Shown piece by piece: positions 53,829-63,237 of a stretch of 64,000 nucleotides of DNA (its first letter is position 1; the number at the start of each line of letters is the position of its first letter). Position numbers and translations under genes: made by a program. A model generated the notes under the pieces. It was not told where the DNA came from. It saw only the letters and a list, made by a program, of their open reading frames with translations, and ran no database searches. Origin of the DNA: Domibacillus tundrae (GTDB lineage Bacteria; Bacillota; Bacilli; Bacillales; Domibacillaceae). The DNA is taken from contig NZ_LAJA01000014.1 in assembly GCF_000970675.1 (NCBI RefSeq), positions 186,001 through 250,000 of the forward strand. The letters are read 5' to 3'.

Positions 53829-56800
53829 ATGGAAACGCAAACAGCCGAGCGGACGCTCCAATTGATCCGTTCTCGGACCGCCGTGTTATACGAACAATTT
53901 ATACATAATGGAGATACAGAACGTGCTGAAAAAGCAGCATTGTTTCTTCGAAAGCTGTATGACAATGAATTTATCGTCGCGTTTTGCGGCCACTTTTCGG
54001 CAGGCAAATCGACGATGATTAATGAACTGACGGGCGAAACGCTTTTGCCGTCAAGTCCAATTCCAACGAGCGCAAATGTGGTGAAAATTAAGCCGGCCGG
54101 GCAAGATTTCGCAAAAATTCATTACCATCATGGGCGGCCGCTTCTTTTTAAAGCGCCATATGAAATTGACCACGTGAAAAAGTTTGCGAAAGACGGCGAT
54201 GAAGTGGCGTCCATTGAAATTGGCCACGCCGGCTCAAGTCTGCCGCCGGATGTGACGGTCATGGATACGCCGGGGGTAGATTCCACCGATGACGCTCACC
54301 GTATATCCACTGAATCTGCCCTTCATTTAGCGGATATGGTTTTTTATGTGATGGATTACAATCACGTGCAGTCCGAACTGAATTTTATTTACACGAAAGA
54401 GCTTTTGTCTCATGGCGTAAAGCTGTATTTAATTATTAATCAAGTAGATAAGCACAAGGATGAAGAATTGTCATTTGACGCATTTCGTCAGTCGGTAAAA
54501 GAGTCCTTTGCGACATGGAATGTCGAGCCGGAAGCATTTTATTTTACGAGTTTGCGCAACCGCGAGCTGCCCTACAACGATTTTGAGGAAGTAAAAGGGC
54601 TGATTCATGAGAGCATGAAAAATCGTGACCAGTTATCTGAGCAGTCAGCAGAAACGATGATGAACCGGCTTGTGCACGAGCATATGGAGTGGCTTGCCGA
54701 GCAGCAAAAACAAACGACAGAGCCGCTCGAAGCGGTCGTTGCGGAAGCAGGCGCCTTGTCCATTGAAGAAAAAGAAGCGTCACTCCGTTCTGAAATGAAC
54801 AAACGCGATGCATCCGTTTGGCTGAAACAGTATGACGAAAAGCGTGACGATGTGCTGAAAAACGCCATCTTAATGCCAGCGGCAACAAGAGAATTGGCAC
54901 GCAGCTATTTGGAATCAACCCGGCCGGATTTTAAAGTCGGCATGTTATTTGCGAAAAAGAAAACGGAAGAAGAGCGGGAACATCGCTTGCAAGCGTTTGC
55001 GGCGGATTTAATAAAACAGGCAGAAGCACAGCTCGGATGGGCCATTCGCCAAATGAGCGCAGCCTGGATGAAGGAAAGCGGCCTTGATGATCCAGCGCTT
55101 GCCTTAAAAGCGGAGGAACTATCTGTACCGATCGACGCGTCTGTTGCAAAAGATGCTGTAAAACCGGGTGCGGGTGTCACTGGAGATGCTGTGTTAAATT
55201 ATGCGGAAGATGTAGCCTCATTGATTAAAAAACGGGCGCGCACTGTATCTGAAAATTGGAAAGAGGAAGCGGCGCCAGCGTTGCGGGTACAATTTAACAG
55301 CGAGTTTGCGCTGTTTGAAACAGACCATCAAATATGGGCGAAGCGATTACAGGCGAAACAATCTCTTTTAGCACTGCAAGAAGAGCGAACGAAGCGCGAG
55401 CAAGCGTTGCGCCATATATTATCAGATGAAGATCCAGTGCTCCCGCGTGTGCTGCAGACGCTTAAAGAAAAATGGCAGGCAGAAGACGGCGAAGCGGTGT
55501 TGTATGATGGCGTCGAACAGTGGACAGCAGCAAGTCTGGAAAAAGTGGAGGACGTTGAAGTATCTGTGCCACTAGAAGCAGCGGGTGATGTAGAAGCGGT
55601 TGTGAACAGGCTGCGCCGAATGGCAGATCGCCTTCACGGTGTGCCAGGGTTCGCCCGGTTTATTGACGGCGCGGTTCAAAAAGCAGCTCGTCTTGAAAAC
55701 CGGACGTATACGATTGCTTTATTCGGTGCATTTTCGGCTGGAAAATCATCGTTCGCGAACGCACTGCTCGGTGAAAAAGTGCTGCCGGTATCGCCAAATC
55801 CTACAACGGCTGCTGTCAACCGCATTCATCCGGTTGACAGCGAACATGAACACCGGACTGCGGATGTCCATTTAAAGCCAGGCTCTGTGATGCTGGACGA
55901 TGTAAATGCGTCCCTCGGGTTGTTTAACCGAAGCGCATCATCACTCGATGATGCTTTCGGGCTCGTGCCGGACGTTCTGGAAACGAATGAAGGAGAAGGA
56001 AAAGAAAAAATTCACTTGTCTTTTTTACGTGCGTTCCATGCCGGATATGATGACTATAGCGCGCACTCGGATAACACGATTCGAGTGGACCTTGAGACGT
56101 TTAAGCAATATGTAGCTGATGAAAAGAAAAGCTGCTTCGTTGATTCAATCGATTTATATTACGACTGCGACTTTACCCGTCTTGGCATTACACTTGTTGA
56201 TACACCGGGAGCGGATTCAATCAATGCGCGCCATACTGGTGTTGCGTTTGAATACATTAAAAATGCCGATGCGATCCTTTTTGTGACGTATTACAACCAT
56301 GCATTTTCAAAAGCAGACCGAGAATTTTTAATACAGCTCGGCCGTGTGAAAGACGCGTTTGAACTCGATAAAATGTTTTTTATTATTAACGCGATTGACT
56401 TAGCCACTGATGAAGACGAGCTAGAAGACGTAAAAGCCTACGTTCGGGATCAGCTGCTGCAATATGGCATCCGGTTTCCAAGATTGCATGGGGTATCGAG
56501 CATGCTGGCGGTTCAGGAAGCCATGCGGGGCGAATGGGATCATCCCCAGTCCGGAATGAAGCAGTTTAAAGAACCATTCCGCTCGTTTTTAGCCCATGAT
56601 TTAGCCCATATGGCGGTTCAATCGGCAGAAGCAGAAGCCGAGCGGGGCGTAAACCAGCTGGAAAAACTGATTACAGCGGCGAAAGAAAGCATTCATCAAG
56701 GGGAACAGAAAAAAGCAGAGCTTGAGGATAAGAGAAGCCGAATGATCACGGCCATTGACGCGGAAACAGTGGATGTGGAGAAAAAAAGAATGGCACAAGA

Positions 56801-57446
56801 GCTGGACGAACTCATTCATTATGTAAAACAGCGTGTGTTTTACCGGTTCTCCGACTTTTTCAAAGAATCGTTTAACCCGGCGACATTAAGCGGACAAAAT
56901 GACGCAAGGCAGGTATTACAAAAAGCACTTGAGGAACTATTGCACGCGGTTGGCTATGATTTGGCGCAGGAAATGCGGGCCACGTCGATACGGGTTGAAA
57001 ATCACGGCGCCAAGCTTTTGCAGGACAAACAATCACGGCTTGCAAATAAAGCGGCAATGATTGAACCAGAATTGCTGCTGTCCGGTGTACAAATAGGGAA
57101 ACTTGTCGTTCCTGACTTTGATACGGCATTTCAAGATGCGCCGCGTGAGTCTTTTTCTGGAACACTTGCTATCTTTAAAAACGCGAAAGCCTTTTTTGAA
57201 AAAAATGAAAAACAAGTGATGATGCAAAAGCTGCAGGAGCAAATCGGAAAAATGGCAGATGAGTATTTAGCCGAACAAAAAGAGCAGCTTTTAACAAGTG
57301 CCTTCCATTTTATTGAAGAAGGAACGGCTGAGGTGAAAAAAGCGGTGTCGCTTGACGTAAACGAGCAATTTGACGCATGGCTTCTTGTGTTTGAACAAAG
57401 CGGCAATATTGAGGAGTGGGAGCTGATTCTCCGTGACATCTCGTAA
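53829..57446 (+). CDS. dynA: Double dynamin-like GTPase DynA (YpbR)
   Basis: DynA is a tandem dynamin-like membrane-remodelling GTPase that tethers and repairs membranes. The 1205-residue protein contains two GTPase units: P-loop GHFSAGKST near residue 55 with DTPGVDS, and GAFSAGKSS near 636 with DTPGADS and a NAID-type guanine motif. Long helical stalk regions follow each. AAAGGGG is spaced 9 bp from ATG 53829; an ATG at 53820 is too close. Length matches Bacillus subtilis DynA (about 1190). Confidence 0.96.
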   Translation: METQTAERTLQLIRSRTAVLYEQFIHNGDTERAEKAALFLRKLYDNEFIVAFCGHFSAGKSTMINELTGETLLPSSPIPTSANVVKIKPAGQDFAKIHYHHGRPLLFKAPYEIDHVKKFAKDGDEVASIEIGHAGSSLPPDVTVMDTPGVDSTDDAHRISTESALHLADMVFYVMDYNHVQSELNFIYTKELLSHGVKLYLIINQVDKHKDEELSFDAFRQSVKESFATWNVEPEAFYFTSLRNRELPYNDFEEVKGLIHESMKNRDQLSEQSAETMMNRLVHEHMEWLAEQQKQTTEPLEAVVAEAGALSIEEKEASLRSEMNKRDASVWLKQYDEKRDDVLKNAILMPAATRELARSYLESTRPDFKVGMLFAKKKTEEEREHRLQAFAADLIKQAEAQLGWAIRQMSAAWMKESGLDDPALALKAEELSVPIDASVAKDAVKPGAGVTGDAVLNYAEDVASLIKKRARTVSENWKEEAAPALRVQFNSEFALFETDHQIWAKRLQAKQSLLALQEERTKREQALRHILSDEDPVLPRVLQTLKEKWQAEDGEAVLYDGVEQWTAASLEKVEDVEVSVPLEAAGDVEAVVNRLRRMADRLHGVPGFARFIDGAVQKAARLENRTYTIALFGAFSAGKSSFANALLGEKVLPVSPNPTTAAVNRIHPVDSEHEHRTADVHLKPGSVMLDDVNASLGLFNRSASSLDDAFGLVPDVLETNEGEGKEKIHLSFLRAFHAGYDDYSAHSDNTIRVDLETFKQYVADEKKSCFVDSIDLYYDCDFTRLGITLVDTPGADSINARHTGVAFEYIKNADAILFVTYYNHAFSKADREFLIQLGRVKDAFELDKMFFIINAIDLATDEDELEDVKAYVRDQLLQYGIRFPRLHGVSSMLAVQEAMRGEWDHPQSGMKQFKEPFRSFLAHDLAHMAVQSAEAEAERGVNQLEKLITAAKESIHQGEQKKAELEDKRSRMITAIDAETVDVEKKRMAQELDELIHYVKQRVFYRFSDFFKESFNPATLSGQNDARQVLQKALEELLHAVGYDLAQEMRATSIRVENHGAKLLQDKQSRLANKAAMIEPELLLSGVQIGKLVVPDFDTAFQDAPRESFSGTLAIFKNAKAFFEKNEKQVMMQKLQEQIGKMADEYLAEQKEQLLTSAFHFIEEGTAEVKKAVSLDVNEQFDAWLLVFEQSGNIEEWELILRDIS

Positions 57447-57645
57447 GTCGCGTTTTCACGCCTGCGCCACATGCCGTCATTTCCAGGCCGTCAAACTGCC
57501 GGAAAAAATGATGTACAGATGCCGCCGGCTCGGATTCGAAACGAATCCGGGCTACCGGTTTGACTGCTGGGACCCGAAAGAACAGGTGGAAAAATTAATG
57601 AAAAAGGAGCGATTGGATGATCGTCACAACAGATTGGCTGAATGA
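57433..57645 (+). CDS. Small four-cysteine, probably zinc-binding protein
   Basis: A 70-residue protein with CATC near residue 11, then YRC and FDCW, giving a C-x2-C...C...C pattern that could bind zinc. It starts with GTG inside the dynA end and overlaps the next gene by 29 bp, so translational coupling is likely. The family was not recognised; Bacillus subtilis YpbS, found at this site, is a different protein (DUF2533). Confidence 0.7.
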   Translation: MTSRKSRFHACATCRHFQAVKLPEKMMYRCRRLGFETNPGYRFDCWDPKEQVEKLMKKERLDDRHNRLAE

Positions 57646-58441
57646 AAAAAAAGAACAAGTTGTTGTTTTTGACTGCCGGTTTAATTTAGCTGATCTGGCA
57701 GAAGGAGCGGCATTATATGAACATAGCCATATTCCTGGTGCTTATTATGCTCATTTGGATCACCACTTATCCGGTGAAAAAGGAAAAGGTGGCGGCCGTC
57801 ATCCGCTGCCAGATATGAATGTGTTTGGAGCGTTTATGGAAAGCTGCGGTGTATCGGATGACACGATAGTCGTTGCATATGATGACGGCGTGTCGATGTT
57901 TGCCGGACGGCTTTGGTGGCTTTTAACGTATGCGGGGCACAAAAATGTCTGCATAGTAGATGGAGGGTTTTCCGCTTGGATGAAAGAAGGTTTACCTGTT
58001 ACCGCAGAACGTCCAGAACGTCGTACAGGCCAACTAACGCTTCATCTTCAGCACAGCATGATTGTGACAGTCGACGAAGTCGCGGCTGGAAACACGCTGT
58101 TAATGGATTCGCGCGCACCAGAGCGTTATTTGGGTGAAACCGAACCGCTTGACCGTGTGCCGGGCCACATTCCTGGTGCGATCAATCGATTTTTTGCAGA
58201 AGCGATGGAAAACGGCAGATGGAAACCTGCCTCTGAACAGAAAAAGCGCTTTACCGGCATCCAAGCCGATGAACCGGTCATTGTATACTGCGGGTCCGGT
58301 GTGTCCGCCACGCCAAACATTATCGCACTGAAGCAAGCGGGTTACAGCAATGTAAAATTATATCCGGGCAGCTACAGTGACTGGTCAAATGACAAGTCGC
58401 GCCCGATTGAAACAGAAAGGCGAGATATTCATGACGAATGA
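57617..58441 (+). CDS. Thiosulfate sulfurtransferase-type rhodanese
   Basis: A 274-residue tandem rhodanese. The first, inactive domain (about 1-130) has HIPGAYYAHLD and DGGFSAWMKEGLP; the second (about 140-270) has the catalytic cysteine in YCGSGVSATPN. Such enzymes transfer sulphane sulphur from thiosulfate or mercaptopyruvate to thiol acceptors. It overlaps both neighbours (29 and 11 bp). Confidence 0.92.
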   Translation: MIVTTDWLNEKKEQVVVFDCRFNLADLAEGAALYEHSHIPGAYYAHLDHHLSGEKGKGGGRHPLPDMNVFGAFMESCGVSDDTIVVAYDDGVSMFAGRLWWLLTYAGHKNVCIVDGGFSAWMKEGLPVTAERPERRTGQLTLHLQHSMIVTVDEVAAGNTLLMDSRAPERYLGETEPLDRVPGHIPGAINRFFAEAMENGRWKPASEQKKRFTGIQADEPVIVYCGSGVSATPNIIALKQAGYSNVKLYPGSYSDWSNDKSRPIETERRDIHDE

Positions 58442-59333
58442 AAAATTATTGCTTGTGGACGGAATGGCCCTTCTGTTCCGTTCATTTTTTCAAACCGCTC
58501 CAAGCGGCCGGTTTATGATCAATGAACGAGGAGTGCCGACAAATGCCGTACAAGGGCTGATCCGCCATTTGTTTGCGGCAGCGGATCAAATTCAGCCGAC
58601 ACACATTACTGTCTGCTGGGATATGGGAAAAGATACATTCCGGACCGACATGTTTGATTCGTATAAAGCACATCGCCCGGCACCGCCGGTTGAGCTCGTG
58701 CCGCAGTTTGATTTGGCCCAGGAAGCGACGGCCGCGTTTTCTCTTCATAACGCAGGCGTGAAAAATTATGAAGCAGATGACTGTATCGGCACCATTTCAA
58801 AATGGACAAAAGGCATTGAAACATACATCTTGACGGGTGACCGGGATTTATTACAGCTGTTGAATGGCCATAATTTTGTTTGGCTTTTGCAGACGGGCTA
58901 CGGCAATTGGAAGTCATATGACGCGGCCTTGTTTCGCGAGGAATATGGCATTGAACCTGAGCAATTTCATTATGTAAAAGCGCTCATGGGCGATGCAGCG
59001 GACGGATATCCAGGCGTAAAAGGCATTGGTGAAAAAACAGCGCTTAAGCTTATTCGCGAGTTTGGAACGACAGATGGCGTGTTAGAAGGGCTTAGTCAAT
59101 TAACCCCATCTGTTCAAAAAAAGCTCATCGATGGAGAAGAGATGCTCCGGATGTCGGAAAAATTAGCGGAAATTCATTGTGATGTCCCCCTGGAATGGAC
59201 GATGGAAAAAGCGGTTTTTACCGGTGCAAATGAAAAGGCGCTTTCGTTTATTGAAAGGAACGGAATGAAAGGTTTGTCACGTTTTGCCCGCCATACAGGT
59301 TATGTCGAAGTGGATCCTTTTGGCATTGAATAG
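58431..59333 (+). CDS. ypcP: 5'-3' exonuclease YpcP (FEN/ExoIX-like)
   Basis: A 300-residue stand-alone homologue of the DNA polymerase I 5'-nuclease domain, removing RNA primers and flaps. LLVDGMALLFR begins the metal-binding core; further acidic clusters are YEADDCIGT and TGDRDLLQL, and the helix-hairpin-helix is GVKGIGEKTALKLI. ATG 58431 lies inside the rhodanese end with AAAGGCGAG ahead of it. Confidence 0.93.
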   Translation: MTNEKLLLVDGMALLFRSFFQTAPSGRFMINERGVPTNAVQGLIRHLFAAADQIQPTHITVCWDMGKDTFRTDMFDSYKAHRPAPPVELVPQFDLAQEATAAFSLHNAGVKNYEADDCIGTISKWTKGIETYILTGDRDLLQLLNGHNFVWLLQTGYGNWKSYDAALFREEYGIEPEQFHYVKALMGDAADGYPGVKGIGEKTALKLIREFGTTDGVLEGLSQLTPSVQKKLIDGEEMLRMSEKLAEIHCDVPLEWTMEKAVFTGANEKALSFIERNGMKGLSRFARHTGYVEVDPFGIE

Positions 59334-59427
59334 GAGAAAATAACTACATACCATTGGCAATGAAAGACAAATTATGTCATAATAAAACGATTTTAATGGC
59401 CTGCTCCAACAGGAAGGGAGTAAAGGG

Positions 59428-60249
59428 ATGAAAAGGTGGAATATTTTGGGGGTTATTGGCATAACCTTATTAACAATCGCACTTGATTTATAGTTTATTC
59501 AAGGACGGCATGTGCCTCTTATTTGGGTGCTGCTTATCATTCCATGCCTGATGCTTATTCATACATACCCAACATGGAGAGCGGCCATTTCTCTTGGTTT
59601 GCTTTTTTCTGCCATTAAATACGGCATTGAATTGACGATCGGCCACTGGTCCACGGAGGAATCCATTTATTTGATCAGCGGCTCGCTTATGAATGCCGCT
59701 ATTTTTTATACAGCCGCATTTTTCCGTGTGCGCTATGAGGAAGTGCTCGGCGAATTAAAAAAACTGACGTATATAGATCCGTTAACCGGGTTACATAATC
59801 GGCGATTTTTTGAAGAACATATGACAGAGTCCCTTAAGCAGTCTGCACAAAAACAAAGCACAATTTTACTCATCCTGCTTGATTTGGATCATTTTAAAAA
59901 AGTAAACGACACATATGGCCATGTATGCGGGGATCTTGTGTTAAAAGAAACGGGAGAAGCCATTCGCCGAAACATCCATACGACCGATGCAGTCGTGCGT
60001 CTCGGCGGAGAAGAATTTGCTCTCATCAGCCAAGACATCACAATGAAAGATGGGATTGTCATGTTCGACCGGATCATTCGAGAGGTTGAACAGTTACATG
60101 TTATCTACAAAGAAAAAGCGGTGCCGGTTACAATCAGCGCGGGCATCGCTATTCATGAAGGAGAGACAAGTGAGGCGTTTATCGATAAAGCGGACCGGGC
60201 ATTATATGAAGCAAAACGTTCCGGGCGCAATCGGCTGGTTGTCTCTTAG
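59428..60249 (+). pseudogene. Membrane GGDEF protein with in-frame amber codon in its first helix
   Basis: AGGAAGGGAG precedes ATG 59428, which opens a membrane-protein frame (NILGVIGITLLTIALDL) broken by TAG at 59491; the same frame continues FIQGRHVPLIWVLL and on to a complete GGDEF domain with active GGEEF near the end and no I-site arginine. If read through it is 273 residues with three or four helices. Restart at GTG 59512 would give 245 residues lacking the first helix, which could still be a cyclase. Confidence 0.8.
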
Positions 60250-60632
60250 CGATTAGCCCGGATCGCGTTTTTCGCTTCCTGATCGGCCTTGTTTTGCTTC
60301 GAGGGAATCCATTTCACAAAAAAAAGTGGAAACTCGTCCGCCAGCGTTAAAATCGTTTGAAGAAGCGGCTTATAGACCGGCTTGTGAATATATTCTTTTT
60401 CAATTGCAGCAACGACTGTTTGTGAATCGCTTCTCAGTGAAATCGTCTGGGCGCCCCGTTCTTTACATAGCTCCAGCGCTTTAATGACAGCTGTAAATTC
60501 GGCTTCGTGCGTATCCATTTCGCCAAGCGGGATGGAAAAGCGCTCTATTTTGCCGTCCCGGCGAATCACAATGCCCGCTCCTGCTCGTCCTGGGTCGCCG
60601 GTAGACGCCCCGTCTGTATATACTTCAAACAT
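60246..60632 (-). CDS. ypdQ: RNase HI-fold protein YpdQ
   Basis: A 128-residue type I RNase H-like protein. The carboxylates are in VYTDGAS (Asp7), HEAEFTAV, RSDSQTV and NKADQEA, a full active-site set. In Bacillus subtilis YpdQ has shown little or no RNase H activity, so the role is open. It converges with the GGDEF gene (4-bp overlap) and diverges from ypeP. Confidence 0.88.
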   Translation of the reverse strand: MFEVYTDGASTGDPGRAGAGIVIRRDGKIERFSIPLGEMDTHEAEFTAVIKALELCKERGAQTISLRSDSQTVVAAIEKEYIHKPVYKPLLQTILTLADEFPLFFVKWIPSKQNKADQEAKNAIRANR

Positions 60633-60683
60633 ATCGATTCCCCCGATCTTTTCTTTCTTATTTTAAAGAATGGAGGCAGCGAA

Positions 60684-61340
60684 ATGCAAATGACAATCCG
60701 TTTTATTTATGACTTTAAAGGCGTGAAGACAGCGTTCACGTCAGATCCGACAGACCGGCAGCTCGTGTTGAAAACAGCGGATGACTTGCTGAAAACGGGT
60801 CGCGTAAAAGAAATCGCCGTAATCGATGAGCTTGGTCAGGAATGGACGCTGAAAGAATTTAAAAAACTAAACGAACAGCTGGACGAAGAACCAGAAAAAA
60901 TTACTGTCTTATTTGATGGCGGGTTTGATGTGGAGTCAAATCGGGCTGGCGTCGGAACCGCAATTTATTATTCAAAAGGCGGCAAGCGGTACCGGTTGCG
61001 TGAAAATGCCCATTTTGACGGCCTTGAGTCCAACAACGAATCAGAGTATGCGGCGCTTTATTTTGCTATGCAAAAACTTGAAGAACTTGGTGTCAAAGGT
61101 CAGCCTGTCACCATTACGGGGGACTCCCTAACCGTATTAAATCAGCTCGGTGGCGACTGGCCATGTTATGAAGAAAGCCATGCCCGATTTCTTGCACGGA
61201 TCGAAGAAAAATTCGCTGCTATGCGAATTAAGCCACTTTACAAACCCGTTGATAGAAGGCACAATAAAGAAGCTGACCAGCTTGCGCGGCAAGCACTTCT
61301 TGGCACAGCGATCTCAAGCCATACTGAGATCGGGACTTAA
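60684..61340 (+). CDS. ypeP: RNase H-like protein YpeP
   Basis: A 218-residue protein: a small N-terminal domain (about 1-70) and an RNase H fold with FDGGFD, NNESEYAAL, GDSLTV and HNKEADQLA, all four acidic positions retained. GGAGGC precedes ATG 60684. It is followed by the zinc-finger gene as in Bacillus subtilis ypeP-ypeQ. Confidence 0.85.
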   Translation: MQMTIRFIYDFKGVKTAFTSDPTDRQLVLKTADDLLKTGRVKEIAVIDELGQEWTLKEFKKLNEQLDEEPEKITVLFDGGFDVESNRAGVGTAIYYSKGGKRYRLRENAHFDGLESNNESEYAALYFAMQKLEELGVKGQPVTITGDSLTVLNQLGGDWPCYEESHARFLARIEEKFAAMRIKPLYKPVDRRHNKEADQLARQALLGTAISSHTEIGT

Positions 61341-61362
61341 AGTGAAAGGTAGGTGCCACGTT

Positions 61363-61539
61363 TTGAGCCGAACTCAATTTTTGCTCGAAGTGGAAAATCT
61401 ATTGAATACGTACTGCAAAGACTGCCTCGTCAAAAGCACGTTGCGTAAAGAAAAAGGCAAAATTGCTGCCCATAAATTTTGCATTACCGAATGTACCGTC
61501 GGGGAAAAATTAAAAAAGTACGGAGATAAGTTTTCTTAA
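61363..61539 (+). CDS. ypeQ: Small zinc-finger protein YpeQ
   Basis: A 58-residue protein with a C-x2-C (TYCKDC) and an HxFC...C (HKFCITEC) pair, a likely zinc finger, ending VGEKLKKYG. The start is uncertain: TTG 61363 behind GGTAGGTG gives the family's length, GTG 61342 adds seven residues. Function unknown. Confidence 0.75.
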   Translation: MSRTQFLLEVENLLNTYCKDCLVKSTLRKEKGKIAAHKFCITECTVGEKLKKYGDKFS

Positions 61540-61563
61540 GCCGGCCGCCGCCCGGCTTTTTCC
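61539..61563 (+). terminator. Terminator of ypeQ
   Basis: AGCCGG (61539-61544) pairs with CCGGCT (61552-61557), then T4. Confidence 0.85.
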
Positions 61564-61625
61564 TTGTTTGCAAAGAGCAGTTATAGTACACTTTTAATGA
61601 TGAGAATGTCAGGAGGAATATCCTT

Positions 61626-62045
61626 ATGCCGACACCGAGTATGGAGGATTACATAGAACAGATTTATTTGCTGATTGATACGAAAGGATACGCACGTGTA
61701 TCGGATATTGCGGGTGCGCTTTCGGTCCATCCCTCAAGCGTGACGAAAATGGTCCAGAAGCTCGATAAAGACGAGTACCTCGTCTATGAGCGATATCGCG
61801 GGCTCGTGTTAACGGCAAAAGGGCAAAAGATCGGCCAGCGTCTTGTGGAGCGGCACGATTTGCTTGAGCGGTTTCTGTCGGTGATCGGAGTGGAGGAATC
61901 ACATATTTACGAAGATGTAGAAGGAATTGAACATCATTTAAGTTCCGATTCCATTAACCGGATCGCGGACTTGATTGAATATTTTGAAGAAGATCCGGCA
62001 CGTGTTGACGCGCTGAAAAAAGTAAATGAGCGAAACAAAGAATGA
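61626..62045 (+). CDS. mntR: Manganese-responsive repressor MntR
   Basis: MntR is a DtxR-family regulator that represses manganese importers and activates exporters when Mn(II) is bound. The 139-residue protein has the winged helix ([22 protein letters not shown]) and the metal ligands Asp8 and Glu11 ([10 protein letters not shown]) plus the EGIEHHLS cluster. Length is standard. AGGAGGAA precedes the ATG. Confidence 0.95.
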   Translation: MPTPSMEDYIEQIYLLIDTKGYARVSDIAGALSVHPSSVTKMVQKLDKDEYLVYERYRGLVLTAKGQKIGQRLVERHDLLERFLSVIGVEESHIYEDVEGIEHHLSSDSINRIADLIEYFEEDPARVDALKKVNERNKE

Positions 62046-62050
62046 ATGAA

Positions 62051-62079
62051 TCCGTCCCGTCTCGGGCGGGTTTTTTTCC
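62051..62079 (+). terminator. Terminator of mntR
   Basis: CCGTCC pairs with GGGCGG (one G-T) and is followed by seven T. Confidence 0.75.
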
Positions 62080-62100
62080 AAAATGGAGGAGGAGTCACAC

Positions 62101-63222
62101 ATGAAGATTTTAAAAATCGAACCGACACCAAGCCCGAATACGATGAAAGTCATTTTAGATGAAGAGCTCGCGGCAGGCAAAAGCACGAACTATAAGCCGG
62201 AAACAGCAGAAGGAGCGCCCGCGATCATTCAGGCGATCTTGAAAATTGATGGGGTAAAAGGCGTCTATCATGTCGCAGACTTTATCGCGCTTGAACGAAA
62301 CGGGCGCTACGACTGGCAGGACATTTTACCGAATGTCCGCGCCGCGTTTGGCGAAACTGATGCAGAGGAAAAAGAAGCGAAACCGCTTGAGCACTTTGGG
62401 GAAGTCGAAACGTCCATTCAAGTGTATAAAGGCGTCCCACTACAGTTAAAGCTTGTTTCTGCAGACGAGGAAAAACGGGTGGCGCTGCCGGATTATTGCC
62501 AGGAAGCCTTTGCGGAGCTGACAAAAGATGGCGACAATTATATTTTGGAACGCAAATGGCAGGAATTTGGGATTCGATACGGAGAACTTGATGCAATCGC
62601 GCCGGAGTTGTTAGAGGAAGTGATGGCGGCGTATCCGAAAGAGCGCGTCGAACGGCTTGTAGAAGCAGCGAAAGCAGGCGGGCCGCTCGTCCAGCATAAA
62701 GAGCACGGTGTGAAGCCGGACAGAGACGTATGGCTTGCGGAGCCTGACTGGCGCAAACGATATCAGCAGCTTGAACAAATGCCCGATCCGTCTATAAGCG
62801 ATATGCCTCTTTTGGAAGCGGCGCTAAACGATGAAAAAGCCGCCATTCGCCGTCTTGCGGTTGTTTATGCGGGCATGATTGAAGATGAACGCATTTTGAC
62901 GGTTTTGTATAAAGCACTCGATGATCCGGCTGTAACGGTCCGCCGGACAGCGGGCGATTGCATGAGCGATCTCGGGTTTCCAGAAGCAGCGGATGCGATG
63001 ACGAAGGCGCTGCAGGATAAAAGTAAAATCGTCCGCTGGCGCGCGGCTATGTTCTTGTATGAAGCAGGAGACGAACGTGCGCTGCCAGCGTTACGCGAAG
63101 CAGCCGATGATCCGGAATTTGAAGTGAAAATGCAGGTACTGATGGCCATTGAGCGAATTGAAGGTGGCGAAGAAGCAAAAGGCTCGGTTTGGAAACAAAT
63201 GACCGAAGCCCGCAAACAATAA
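62101..63222 (+). CDS. ypgR: Conserved virulence factor C-like protein YpgR: Nfu N-terminal domain plus HEAT repeats
   Basis: A 373-residue protein with an N-terminal Nfu-like scaffold domain (about 1-90, IEPTPSPNTMKVIL and VKGVYHVADFIAL), a middle region, and HEAT-like repeats from about 235 (AAIRRLAVVYAG, VTVRRTAGDCMSDLG, KIVRWRAAMFLYEAG). A role in Fe-S protein maturation or protein quality control is inferred. GGAGGAGG selects ATG 62101. The ilvD gene found between ypgR and yphP in Bacillus subtilis is absent here. Confidence 0.88.
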   Translation: MKILKIEPTPSPNTMKVILDEELAAGKSTNYKPETAEGAPAIIQAILKIDGVKGVYHVADFIALERNGRYDWQDILPNVRAAFGETDAEEKEAKPLEHFGEVETSIQVYKGVPLQLKLVSADEEKRVALPDYCQEAFAELTKDGDNYILERKWQEFGIRYGELDAIAPELLEEVMAAYPKERVERLVEAAKAGGPLVQHKEHGVKPDRDVWLAEPDWRKRYQQLEQMPDPSISDMPLLEAALNDEKAAIRRLAVVYAGMIEDERILTVLYKALDDPAVTVRRTAGDCMSDLGFPEAADAMTKALQDKSKIVRWRAAMFLYEAGDERALPALREAADDPEFEVKMQVLMAIERIEGGEEAKGSVWKQMTEARKQ

Positions 63223-63237
63223 AAGGGGGAAGAAAAA

